DNA of 64,000 bases, taken from positions 62,001 to 126,000 of the forward strand of contig CAJMMO010000001.1 of the NCBI GenBank assembly GCA_905214545.1. The letters are read 5' to 3'. The translations under genes were made by a program, and so were the position numbers. Positions 23,708-31,309 of this stretch are shown one piece after another (positions within the stretch are counted from its first letter, which is position 1; each line of letters opens with the position of its first letter). This DNA is from an uncultured bacterium (GTDB lineage Bacteria > Bacillota > Bacilli > Lactobacillales > Lactobacillaceae). A model generated the notes under the pieces. The model was not told where the DNA came from. It was given only the letters and a program-made list of their open reading frames with translations, and ran no database searches.

Positions 23708-24673
23708 TTACTTTACCAGGTATCCTTCTACCCACTGGTTGCCGCCTAAGTTCAACAGCAGCTCGCCATTGTTAATGAAGCCGAAACTTTGCCAGCGACT
23801 GCCGTTTGGCAACAGCCGGCCCGTACTCTTGCCGTTTCTGTCTACCACGTAAGCGCCCTTGCCCTTAGTGTTGTTGATAGTTACGACTTGGCGCTTAACA
23901 ACCATGTCGTTAGTTACCAGAGTCATGTTGGCGTCTGAGTAGTGGCCAATGTGCGGGTCTTGGTTCCGGTTAATGTACTTCTGCGGTACCCATTGGTTGC
24001 CGCCCAAGTTGTACCAGTTCTCGCCGTCAGCCGTCTGCGCAATCTTGAAGTAGCGCCATTGGCTGTTGCGCGGCAGGTAGCGCTTAGTAGGGTGGGCGCC
24101 CGGTTCTGCCCAAACCACGATCGGAGTTCTGTAGGTAACAGTTGCGATCCCTTGGATCGGTTCCGTCTTCAGAGCTGGGGTAGTGGTCGTCTTAGCTGGG
24201 GTAGTTGGCTTTGCTTCAGACTTAGTGTCTTTAGACTCAGCAGTCTTAGTGTCCTTTGACTCAGTAGTCTTAGTTTCAGTCTTAGTGTTGTCACTAGCCT
24301 TAGCATCAGACTTAGTGTCAGTCTTAGTTGCTGGCGTATCAGTCGTTGGCGCATTGTAAGCTAAGTTGGCGTCATAAGCCAAAATCCATTGGTTGCGGCC
24401 AACCTTGTACCACAGAAAGCCGTTGTTAATAACTTGGCTGACCTTCCAAGCACTGCCGTTTGGCAGTACTCTGCTGGTCTTATTAGCAGTGTTTGGTTCA
24501 GAATACAGTTGAGCACCCTTAGCATTCTTAATCGTTGCTACGCCGCTGACCACAATGTTGTAGCCTTGGTTCGGGTCATGCTTAACCTGTTGCTGGCTTG
24601 CAGCTTGTACCGGCGCTGCCACACCCAAAACGAGCAGGGCCGCAGCCGACATTGATAAGAGCTTGCGTTTCAT
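23708..24673 (-). CDS. secreted SLAP/SH3-like repeat surface protein
   Basis: A 321-aa secreted protein with a signal peptide ending P-V-Q-A (about residue 24). It has three SLAP-like repeats: one at about 40-105, a Lys/Thr-rich low-complexity linker (about 110-170, repeats of T-K-T, K-D-T-K), and two more at about 175-235 and 255-320. Each repeat carries Y- or W-containing cores ending in R-N-Q-W or G-G-N-Q-W. The layout suggests a wall-bound protein. AGGAGG precedes the ATG; TAGAAT (complement at 24708-24713) with TTCCAT 16 bp upstream is a plausible promoter. It is convergent with the larger SLAP gene. Confidence 0.78.
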   Translation of the reverse strand: MKRKLLSMSAAALLVLGVAAPVQAASQQQVKHDPNQGYNIVVSGVATIKNAKGAQLYSEPNTANKTSRVLPNGSAWKVSQVINNGFLWYKVGRNQWILAYDANLAYNAPTTDTPATKTDTKSDAKASDNTKTETKTTESKDTKTAESKDTKSEAKPTTPAKTTTTPALKTEPIQGIATVTYRTPIVVWAEPGAHPTKRYLPRNSQWRYFKIAQTADGENWYNLGGNQWVPQKYINRNQDPHIGHYSDANMTLVTNDMVVKRQVVTINNTKGKGAYVVDRNGKSTGRLLPNGSRWQSFGFINNGELLLNLGGNQWVEGYLVK

Positions 24674-24742
24674 AGTTAAATCCTCCTATGTTTCAAATTC
24701 TGCTCTTATTCTAAACTCATTTTTCCGAAATGGAACATATTT

Positions 24743-24771
24743 TTGCTCTATACCAGAAATTGTCTTACCAT
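24743..24771 (+). promoter_or_regulatory. promoter of the DUF2325 gene
   Basis: TTGCTC (24743-24748), a 17-bp spacer and TACCAT (24766-24771) lie 31 bp before the start codon in the gap shared with the divergent surface protein gene. Confidence 0.5.
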
Positions 24772-24802
24772 TATTAGCAGACAATTCTAGGAGTTAACTA
24801 TT

Positions 24803-26080
24803 ATGCAAGACTATCGCAATAATTTAAAACGCATCTTACAAAATACCGGCGGCGACGACCGCAGCCTCGCCAACAGCAAAGCCCTTATCTTGGCGCTGTT
24901 AGGGACAGGGGAGAGCAGTAATAGTGGTAATGCTAATGTCAATGTAGCACCATTATTGACTGCCTTAGCCAATGTGATCGCTCAGCCCTCTGCCAAGAAT
25001 GCTGAAAAAGCTCAAGCAAAGCTTAATGAATTAAAGAGTGATAATAATGCTTCTTATCTATTACCAGCACTAAACCAGCTGAGCCAAGCCCTGCGCCAAA
25101 TGCCGTCTTCCGAACAGGCCGTCAACCAGGCCCTGTTCGAGCAGGCCCTAAAGCCTAAGCAGAAGCCGCGCGACTACCGCAAAGGCAAGCGCTACACCGT
25201 CATACGGCAACTGACGGGCTGCGACCTGATCAACGGCGAAAACCAGATTGTCTTCCACTTGAGCGAAAGACAGATTCATGACTTCAATTTATCTTCTGGC
25301 GACATCGTAGAAGCTTTACCATTGGGTGCATCCCTCCACGGCGAAGCCGAGATCCTGCGCAAAGTCGGCCACACCAACCTGCCTTCCAGTCAATACGACA
25401 AAATCACTGTCTTCAAGTACGCCGTCGTCCAGGGCAAACCCGGCCAGCTCGGCGTCTCCCGCGACATCCACGGCAAAAAGCTCCGCATCAACCACAAGCC
25501 TGTATTAGTACCTGTAGATTCTTCATTGTATGATGGTCAATTAGCAGATGGCTCCATCGTCGACCTCGCCTGGTACGAAGGCGACGTCCGCCTCAAAAGC
25601 AACCCCGCCAGCGCCGTCGCCATCCGCTGGATCTATGAACTAGACCAGCCCGAGAAGAAAAAACAGAAGAGCAGTAAATCTCATAAAGCGCAAGCCTCTC
25701 TGCTGCCTAAGCTTGATTTAGACCTCCACTACCAGCGCGTCGGCGTCGCCATCGGCGACAACCAGGGCGAAGCCGTCTTTGACGGCATCATCACCCGCTA
25801 CCACGGCATCCCCGTCCCCATCGACGCCTTCCAGGGCCGCAAGCGCGTCATCGAGCGCCAGCTGCAGAGTTTAGACATTGTCATCCTGGTCACCGCCTTT
25901 GCTGCCCACGATTCGACTTGGAATATTCAATCAGCCGCTTCGAAATTTGGCGTCAAGTTCGCCGTGTCGTCCAACAAGGGCTACCGGTCCTTCGAGCGTG
26001 CCTTATACCGGGCAGCCAACGGCATGCCAGCCTACGAGGGCAACCAGCAGTTAAATTACAAAATGGCGAAGAATAATTGA
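24803..26080 (+). CDS. DUF2325 domain protein, function unknown
   Basis: A 425-aa soluble protein. The N-terminal 110 residues are helical and rich in Ala, Asn and Gln. A middle part (about 120-275) is mixed alpha/beta. A basic linker K-K-K-Q-K-S-S-K-S-H-K follows at about 280-290. The C-terminal 110 residues resemble DUF2325, with L-D-I-V-I-L-V-T-A-F-A-A-H-D and S-S-N-K-G-Y-R-S-F-E-R-A-L. DUF2325 is of unknown function. It has its own promoter and AGGAG, and no obvious functional partner in the neighbourhood. Many codons are rarer (TTA, CAG) than in surrounding housekeeping genes. Confidence 0.7.
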   Translation: MQDYRNNLKRILQNTGGDDRSLANSKALILALLGTGESSNSGNANVNVAPLLTALANVIAQPSAKNAEKAQAKLNELKSDNNASYLLPALNQLSQALRQMPSSEQAVNQALFEQALKPKQKPRDYRKGKRYTVIRQLTGCDLINGENQIVFHLSERQIHDFNLSSGDIVEALPLGASLHGEAEILRKVGHTNLPSSQYDKITVFKYAVVQGKPGQLGVSRDIHGKKLRINHKPVLVPVDSSLYDGQLADGSIVDLAWYEGDVRLKSNPASAVAIRWIYELDQPEKKKQKSSKSHKAQASLLPKLDLDLHYQRVGVAIGDNQGEAVFDGIITRYHGIPVPIDAFQGRKRVIERQLQSLDIVILVTAFAAHDSTWNIQSAASKFGVKFAVSSNKGYRSFERALYRAANGMPAYEGNQQLNYKMAKNN

Positions 26081-26105
26081 ACTTTTTAAAGAGACGGTGT
26101 ATTGT
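26077..26105 (+). promoter_or_regulatory. promoter of the rplU-rpmA transcript
   Basis: TTGAAC (26077-26082), a 17-bp spacer and TATTGT (26100-26105), directly upstream of the L21 leader. The -35 overlaps the stop codon of the DUF2325 gene. Confidence 0.6.
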
Positions 26106-26111
26106 ATAAGA

Positions 26112-26216
26112 GTTGTATTTGTGAAAGCCTCACATCTGCAACCGCACATTTAAAGGTCAAAAAGTTGGGCACAGCCCCACCTTTATTGGCGAGTCTAAGT
26201 ATTTTATGGAGGTGTA
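26112..26216 (+). ncRNA. ribosomal protein L21 leader RNA
   Basis: The untranslated leader between promoter and rplU carries the features I associate with the L21 leader family: the segment CTGCAACCGCAC, then AAGGTCAAAAAGTTGGGC, a GGGC-acag-GCCC hairpin and ACCTTTATTGGCGAGT. The family is thought to let L21 regulate its own operon. Assigned by recall of the consensus, not by covariance search. Confidence 0.8.
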
Positions 26217-26219
26217 CAA

Positions 26220-26531
26220 ATGTACGCAGTAGTAGAAACCGGCGGTAAGCAATACAAGGTAAGCAAGGGCGACAGCGTCTTTGTAGAAAAGCTTGCTGTT
26301 AAGGAAGGCGACAGTGTTACCTTTGACCACGTGATCTTAGTATCAGACAAGGGTAGCGTTAAAGTTGGTACCCCATTTGTCGAAGGTGCCAAGGTGACGG
26401 CTAAAGTTGAGAAGCAAGGCAAGGAAAAGAAGGTTGTAACCTTCAAGTACAAGCCAAAGAAGCACTCACACACCAAGTATGGTCACCGTCAACCTTACAC
26501 TAAGGTAACCATCGAAAGCATCGAAGCTTAA
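26220..26531 (+). CDS. rplU: 50S ribosomal protein L21
   Basis: A 103-aa ribosomal protein of standard length, starting M-Y-A-V-V-E-T-G-G-K-Q-Y and ending with the conserved K-K-H-S-H-T-K-Y-G-H-R-Q region that contacts 23S rRNA. GGAGGTG precedes the start. It is controlled by the upstream L21 leader and forms an operon with rpmA 17 bp downstream. The small prp gene that usually lies between them in Firmicutes is missing. Confidence 0.98.
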   Translation: MYAVVETGGKQYKVSKGDSVFVEKLAVKEGDSVTFDHVILVSDKGSVKVGTPFVEGAKVTAKVEKQGKEKKVVTFKYKPKKHSHTKYGHRQPYTKVTIESIEA

Positions 26532-26548
26532 TAAGGGGTGAAATAAAA

Positions 26549-26845
26549 ATGATGAACACTATTTTAGACCTCAAGTTATTAGCCCACCACAAGGGTGGCG
26601 GTTCAACTGCTAACGGCCGTAACTCAGCTGGTCGTCGTCTGGGCGCTAAGCGTGCTGACGGCCAAGAAATCCACGCTGGTTCAATTATCTACCGTCAACG
26701 CGGGACTAAGATTCACCCGGGCAAGAACGTTGGCATCGGCGGTGACGACACCCTGTTTGCCAAGATCGACGGCGTTGTTAAATTCGAACGCTTAGGCAAG
26801 TTCAAGAAGCAAGTTTCAGTTTACCCAGTTGAGGACGCTGAATAA
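26549..26845 (+). CDS. rpmA: 50S ribosomal protein L27 (with N-terminal extension)
   Basis: A 98-aa protein. The mature core starts at A-H-H-K-G-G-G-S-T and contains N-G-R-N-S-A-G-R-R-L-G and V-G-I-G-G-D-D-T. It is preceded by a short extension ending L-D-L-K-L-L-A, which resembles the propeptide that the Prp protease removes in other Firmicutes before L27 can serve the peptidyl transferase centre. AGGGGTG precedes the first of two ATG codons. Confidence 0.97.
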   Translation: MMNTILDLKLLAHHKGGGSTANGRNSAGRRLGAKRADGQEIHAGSIIYRQRGTKIHPGKNVGIGGDDTLFAKIDGVVKFERLGKFKKQVSVYPVEDAE

Positions 26846-26854
26846 TTTTGCTTT

Positions 26855-26895
26855 AAAAAAGACACCAGATCGTTAAAGGTCTGGTGTCTTTTTTT
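26855..26895 (+). terminator. terminator after rpmA
   Basis: GACACCAGA / TCTGGTGTC stem with an A-run before and seven or more T after. Confidence 0.88.
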
Positions 26896-26936
26896 GTATA
26901 ATCTAGTTAATTAAGATTCAGGAAGGCGGCCTTATT

Positions 26937-28061
26937 ATGGACGAAAAAAACAAACTGCTGGCTCTGCTTGACGCCAGAATCAAAAAAGTAACGGACTTAA
27001 TCAAAGAAGAGGGCGCTGACGGCATGGTCATCATGGGCCAGGCCAACTACCGCTACCTCACCAACTTTACCGGCGAGGAAGCCCAGCTGATTTTGACGGC
27101 CCAAGGCGACCGCATCCTGTTTTCAGACTCGCGCTTTGCCGGCCAGATCAAGGCCCAGGCGCCGGGTGAATTGACCGTCATCATGAAAGAAGACGACGTC
27201 AAGCGCGGCGACGTGGTTGCTGCTTTGACTAAGCACATCAAGTCTTTAGGCTTGAAGAACGTCCTGCTGGAAGGCGAATACATCAACACCAACCAGTACT
27301 TTGCTTTGACCAAGGCCAACCCGGACGTCAACTTTAAGCTGACCGGCCAGCTGGTCGAAAAGGCCAGAAACATCAAGGATGAATTAGAATTAGATGCTCT
27401 GCGCCACGCCATCGACCTGTCAGCTGAAAGCTTCAAGACGGTCTTAAAAGAGATCAAGCCGGGCGTCAGCGAGCGCTACATCGGCGCCAAGCTCGACTAC
27501 TTATTTAAGATCAACGGCGGCGACGGCCCGTCCTTTGACACCATCATCGCGTCAGGCTACCGGTCTGCTTGGGCCCACGGCGTCGCTTCAGACAAGAAGA
27601 TTCAAAAAGGCGAATTGGTCGTCTGCGACTTCGGCAGCTTCTACCACGTCTACACAGCCGACATTACCAGAACTGTCGCCGTCGGCGAAGTCGAACCCGA
27701 GCTGCAGAAGATCTACAAGATCGTGTACGAGGCCCAGCGCCGCGGCATCGAGGCCTCCGTTGCCGGCAACCACGGCAAGGACGTCGACTTTGCTGCCCGC
27801 GACTACATCAAGCAGCAGGGCTACGGCCAATACTTCGGCCACGGCATTGGCCACGGCATCGGCTTAGAAATCCACGAGCTCTGCTCGCCGGCTCTGCCTT
27901 TTGGCCAACAGGAAGAAATCGACAACATGGTCCACACGGTTGAACCGGGGATCTACCTGCCGGGCAAGGGCGGCGTCAGAATCGAAGACGATGTCTTGGT
28001 GAGCGGCGACAAGCCGGAAGTTTTATCGAAGCTGCCAAAGCAGGACTTGCTGGTCCTGTAG
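26937..28061 (+). CDS. pepP: Xaa-Pro aminopeptidase (M24 family)
   Basis: A 374-aa metallopeptidase that removes N-terminal residues before proline. A creatinase-like N-terminal domain (about 1-130) precedes the pita-bread catalytic domain. Metal-binding residues are visible in C-D-F-G-S-F (Asp), Y-T-A-D-I-T-R-T (Asp), G-H-G-I-G-H-G-I-G-L-E (His), V-E-P-G-I-Y (Glu) and V-R-I-E-D-D (Glu). TATAAT at 26897-26902 is a likely -10 and AGGAAGG the binding site. In related genomes efp follows; here the Asp23 gene does. Confidence 0.92.
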   Translation: MDEKNKLLALLDARIKKVTDLIKEEGADGMVIMGQANYRYLTNFTGEEAQLILTAQGDRILFSDSRFAGQIKAQAPGELTVIMKEDDVKRGDVVAALTKHIKSLGLKNVLLEGEYINTNQYFALTKANPDVNFKLTGQLVEKARNIKDELELDALRHAIDLSAESFKTVLKEIKPGVSERYIGAKLDYLFKINGGDGPSFDTIIASGYRSAWAHGVASDKKIQKGELVVCDFGSFYHVYTADITRTVAVGEVEPELQKIYKIVYEAQRRGIEASVAGNHGKDVDFAARDYIKQQGYGQYFGHGIGHGIGLEIHELCSPALPFGQQEEIDNMVHTVEPGIYLPGKGGVRIEDDVLVSGDKPEVLSKLPKQDLLVL

Positions 28062-28128
28062 CCCGTCTGGCATGTTGCAGGCAAGATTGGTAAAATATAG
28101 ACAGTATTTTTTAAGTCTGAGGTAAAAA

Positions 28129-28527
28129 ATGTCTTATAACTCAACAATTCTCTTGTCAAATGACGAGGGCAATACCATTAAAATCGATTTAAGCGTGTTA
28201 GAAACCATCTTGGGCATGGCCGCTCAGCAAGTCGACGGCGTGGTCGGCATGCGCGGCAGCCTGCGTTCTAACCTGAACACCCTGTTAGGCCGCGAAGACC
28301 ACGGCAAAGGCGTAGCTTTGCACGTCGACGACAACAACGTTTTGTCCGGCGACGTCTACGTCTACCTGCAATACGGCGTCAACGTCCCGCAGGTGGCTGG
28401 CAAGATGCAAAAGCAGCTGATTGCCCAGCTGCGCCAGATGACAGACCTCAAGCTGTCGGAGATCAACGTGCACGTGGTCGGCTTGCTTGATGAAAAAGCG
28501 GACAAGGAAAAGGAGCAGGAGAAGTAG
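28129..28527 (+). CDS. Asp23/Gls24 family envelope stress protein (YqhY-like)
   Basis: A 132-aa Asp23-domain protein. Typical elements are I-D-L-S-V-L-E-T-I-L-G-M-A-A near residue 18-31, D-G-V-V-G-M-R-G, and V-Y-L-Q-Y-G-V-N-V-P-Q-V. The upstream-of-nusB position matches Bacillus yqhY, linked there to lipid metabolism control. An extended -10 TGGTAAAAT (28088-28096) could drive it independently of pepP. A second family member lies at 47141. Its stop codon directly abuts the nusB start. Confidence 0.9.
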   Translation: MSYNSTILLSNDEGNTIKIDLSVLETILGMAAQQVDGVVGMRGSLRSNLNTLLGREDHGKGVALHVDDNNVLSGDVYVYLQYGVNVPQVAGKMQKQLIAQLRQMTDLKLSEINVHVVGLLDEKADKEKEQEK

Positions 28528-28929
28528 ATGAACCAGCATGAAATCCGTAAAGTTGCGCTGCAAGGCATCTACTTAGCCAACCAGCACCCTGATTGGGACG
28601 TCGAGGAAGTTTCAAACAGCTTGGTGAAGAGCTTGAACTTGGAGCAGGTTCCTGACTACGCCGCAGAGCTGCTTGCAAACTTTTTGGCCCACAAAGGCGA
28701 GCTTGACGACGAGCTGTCGTCTAAGCTGAAGCGCGGCTGGCAGCTGCGCCGGATCAGCCAGATTGACCGGGGCATTTTAGAGCTGGGCTTGACCGAGATC
28801 CGGTTCAGCCAAGCGATCGGCCAAGTCGGGGCCGTCGACGAAGCCCTGCGTCTGTGCGACGAATTTTCCGACCCGCAGAACAAGGGTTTTATCAATGGCG
28901 TCTTAGCCAACTTTGTTAGTGAGAAATAG
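28528..28929 (+). CDS. nusB: transcription antitermination factor NusB
   Basis: A 133-aa all-helical RNA-binding protein that joins NusE (S10) on boxA RNA in rRNA antitermination. Recognisable parts are M-N-Q-H-E-I-R-K-V-A-L-Q at the N-terminus, I-S-Q-I-D-R-G-I-L-E-L-G (about 75-90) and F-I-N-G-V-L-A-N-F at the C-terminus. AGGAG lies in the end of the Asp23 gene. A small terminator follows. Confidence 0.95.
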   Translation: MNQHEIRKVALQGIYLANQHPDWDVEEVSNSLVKSLNLEQVPDYAAELLANFLAHKGELDDELSSKLKRGWQLRRISQIDRGILELGLTEIRFSQAIGQVGAVDEALRLCDEFSDPQNKGFINGVLANFVSEK

Positions 28930-28933
28930 ATTA

Positions 28934-28955
28934 AGCCGGCACTGCCGGCTTTTTT
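28934..28955 (+). terminator. terminator between nusB and folD
   Basis: AGCCGGC / GCCGGCT stem with a 3-base loop followed by T-run. The tight loop suggests partial termination, leaving downstream genes at lower level. Confidence 0.7.
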
Positions 28956-28970
28956 AAGCAAGGAGCAGGC

Positions 28971-29798
28971 ATGACGAAGTATTTGTGGGGCACTAACGTT
29001 GCTAAAGACTGGCGCAAGGAGTTGAAGACGAAGGCCGCCTCTTTCAAAAAAACGCCGACTTTGTGCGTAATTGAAGCTGGGGACGACCCGGCGGTCAAAG
29101 TCTACGACAAGGTGAAAAAGGCTGCGGCTGCAGAAATAGGCATCGGCTTTAAGAACTATGCCTTAAAAGCTACTGATGGCCAAGCAGAGCTGATGGCCTT
29201 AGTAGAACGTTTAAACGAAGACGAGGATGCTAGCGCCATCATGGTTGAGCTCCCGCTGCCCGGGCGTTTCGATGCTGAGGCCGCCATGAACGCGATCCGG
29301 CCCGACAAGGACGCCGACTGCTGCAATGCGGAAAACTTGGGCCGGCTGTGGCAGGGGAGCAAGTTAGCACCCGCCACGGCTTTTGGCATCATGAAGCTTT
29401 TAGACTGCTACCAAGTGCCAATCGCGGGCAAAAACGCCGTGATCGTCGGCCGCAGCGCCATCGTCGGCAAGCCGCTGGCAGCCCTGCTTTTAGCAAGGGA
29501 CGCCACGGTGACGGTTGCGCACTCTAAGACCGCAAACTTAGCTGCTTTGACGAGGAATGCGGACATCTTGGTCAGTGATACGGGCCAGCCCGGTTTGATT
29601 AAACCTGAGATGGTGAACAAGAATGCTGCGGTAATAGATGTCGGCATCAGCAAGCAGAGCAAGGGCTGGGTTGGGGATGTCAGTGAGAGGGTAAAACCGC
29701 GCTGGCTAACCCCCGTGCCCGGCGGCGTCGGCCCCATGACCGTCGCAGCCCTCATGCACAACGTGCTTTATTTAACGGAAAGACAACATGGTTGCTAA
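28971..29798 (+). CDS. folD: bifunctional methylenetetrahydrofolate dehydrogenase/cyclohydrolase
   Basis: A 275-aa enzyme of one-carbon metabolism that interconverts methylene-, methenyl- and formyl-tetrahydrofolate using NADP. The catalytic pair Tyr45/Lys49 (Y-D-K-V-K) and the nucleotide-binding G-R-S-A-I-V-G-K-P are present, as is the C-terminal P-G-G-V-G-P-M-T. Two divergences stand out: the usual Q-L-P-L-P reads E-L-P-L-P (Glu93), and the usual K-D-V-D-G-F reads K-D-A-D-C-C (Asp116 kept). AAGGAG precedes the start. It overlaps xseA by 11 bp. Confidence 0.92.
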   Translation: MTKYLWGTNVAKDWRKELKTKAASFKKTPTLCVIEAGDDPAVKVYDKVKKAAAAEIGIGFKNYALKATDGQAELMALVERLNEDEDASAIMVELPLPGRFDAEAAMNAIRPDKDADCCNAENLGRLWQGSKLAPATAFGIMKLLDCYQVPIAGKNAVIVGRSAIVGKPLAALLLARDATVTVAHSKTANLAALTRNADILVSDTGQPGLIKPEMVNKNAAVIDVGISKQSKGWVGDVSERVKPRWLTPVPGGVGPMTVAALMHNVLYLTERQHGC

Positions 29799-31083
29799 AG
29801 AAGACTATTTAACCGTTTCTGATTTAAATTATTACATCAGCCAAAAATTCAAACGCGACCCGTATTTGAAGAAGGTCTACCTGAAAGGCGAGCTGTCCAA
29901 CTACCGCTTCCGGCAAAACGCCCACCAGTACTTCTCCTTAAAAGACGACCAGTCCAAGATCGACTGCGTCATGTGGCGGTCAGCCTTTGCCAAGGTGAAG
30001 TTCCGCCCTAAAGAGGGGATGCAGGTCTTCGTGCGCGGTTATGTTTCAACCTATGCCCCGCACGGCAGCTACCAGTTCTATGTCGAAGCCATGGAGCCGG
30101 CGGGCTTGGGGGCGTTGTACGAACAGCTGCAAGAGCTGAAGAAAAAATTAGCAGCAGAAGGCTTGTTTGAACAGAGCCGCAAGCGGGCTTTACCGCATTT
30201 TCCCGACAAGATCGCGGTCGTGACCTCGCCGTCCGGCGCCGTCATCCACGACATCATGGTGACCTGCAACCGGCGCTTCCCGCACGCAGAAGTCGACCTG
30301 TTCCCGGCCCAAGTCCAAGGCGACACGGCCAAGGACAGCATCGTGGCGGCGATGAAGCAGGCTGCGCAAGGCGACTACGATGTTTTAATCGTGGGCCGCG
30401 GGGGCGGCAGCCTGGAAGACCTCTGGCCTTTTAACGAGGAAATCGTCGTGCGGCAGGTCGTCGCGATGCCGATGCCGGTCATTTCGTCGGTAGGGCATGA
30501 GACCGATACGACCCTGTGCGACCTGGCGGCAGATGCAAGGGCGGCGACGCCGACGGCGGCAGCCGAGTATGCGACGCCTAATCTGACCGATGAGTTGATC
30601 AACATTCGTCAATTATCAGCAAGACTTGCTTCGGAAATGCGGTCCAACATCGTCCAGCGGCAGGACTATTTAGCTAGACTCGAAAACTCGGTGGTGATGC
30701 GCCACCCCGAGCGGATGTACGACCAGCAGGCCCAGAGCTTGGACTTGTTAAAGACGCGCTTGGCGCAGGCCGCGCAGAACCGTTTAAGCCAGCCCAAGCT
30801 TGAAGTTAAGCTCTTAAGCCAGAAGCTGGAAAGTGCCTTAAAGCAAACGGTCACCAGCAAAGACAACGAATACCGGCAGCTAGTCCAACAGCTTGATGCC
30901 CTTAGTCCTTTAAAGATCTTAGGCAGGGGCTATGTCTACACTACTGACGATCAAGGCAAGACGGTTGTTCAAGCTAAGCAAGTAGAGGTAGGGCAGCAGT
31001 TGCACCTGCACTTTGCGGACGGGACAGTTCAGGCACAAGCGATTGCAAAGGAGAAAGAAAATCATGGCAGCCAAGAAAAATAA
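29788..31083 (+). CDS. xseA: exodeoxyribonuclease VII large subunit
   Basis: A 431-aa subunit of the nuclease that degrades single-stranded DNA into oligonucleotides. An N-terminal OB-fold (about 1-100, Y-L-K-G-E-L-S-N-Y) precedes the catalytic domain with V-V-T-S-P-S-G-A-V-I-H-D (about 145-156), G-R-G-G-G-S-L-E-D-L-W-P-F-N (about 200-213) and V-G-H-E-T-D. The C-terminal third is coiled coil. The start overlaps folD and the end overlaps xseB. Confidence 0.96.
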   Translation: MVAKEDYLTVSDLNYYISQKFKRDPYLKKVYLKGELSNYRFRQNAHQYFSLKDDQSKIDCVMWRSAFAKVKFRPKEGMQVFVRGYVSTYAPHGSYQFYVEAMEPAGLGALYEQLQELKKKLAAEGLFEQSRKRALPHFPDKIAVVTSPSGAVIHDIMVTCNRRFPHAEVDLFPAQVQGDTAKDSIVAAMKQAAQGDYDVLIVGRGGGSLEDLWPFNEEIVVRQVVAMPMPVISSVGHETDTTLCDLAADARAATPTAAAEYATPNLTDELINIRQLSARLASEMRSNIVQRQDYLARLENSVVMRHPERMYDQQAQSLDLLKTRLAQAAQNRLSQPKLEVKLLSQKLESALKQTVTSKDNEYRQLVQQLDALSPLKILGRGYVYTTDDQGKTVVQAKQVEVGQQLHLHFADGTVQAQAIAKEKENHGSQEK

Positions 31084-31306
31084 CTTTGAAGAACAATTAA
31101 ACCAGCTGCGGCAGATTGTCACTAATCTTGAAGACGGCAACGTGCCTTTGGCCGACGCCTTAAAGCAGTTTGAAACTGGCGTCCAGCTGGCGCGGTCCTT
31201 AGAAAAAGAGCTGACGGCGGCCCAAGAGACCGTCGCCAAGTTAATCGACAAGGACGGCAGCGAGCACAGCTTGGACCCGCAAAACCCAAGCGCGCCGGAG
31301 GAATAA
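31064..31306 (+). CDS. xseB: exodeoxyribonuclease VII small subunit
   Basis: An 80-aa helical subunit that binds XseA. N-F-E-E-Q-L-N-Q-L-R-Q-I-V and L-A-D-A-L-K-Q-F-E-T-G-V are typical. The start at 31064 follows AAAGGAG; an earlier in-frame start at 31013 is inside xseA without a binding site. It overlaps xseA by 20 bp, implying coupled translation in fixed ratio. Confidence 0.93.
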   Translation: MAAKKNNFEEQLNQLRQIVTNLEDGNVPLADALKQFETGVQLARSLEKELTAAQETVAKLIDKDGSEHSLDPQNPSAPEE

Positions 31307-31309
31307 GCG

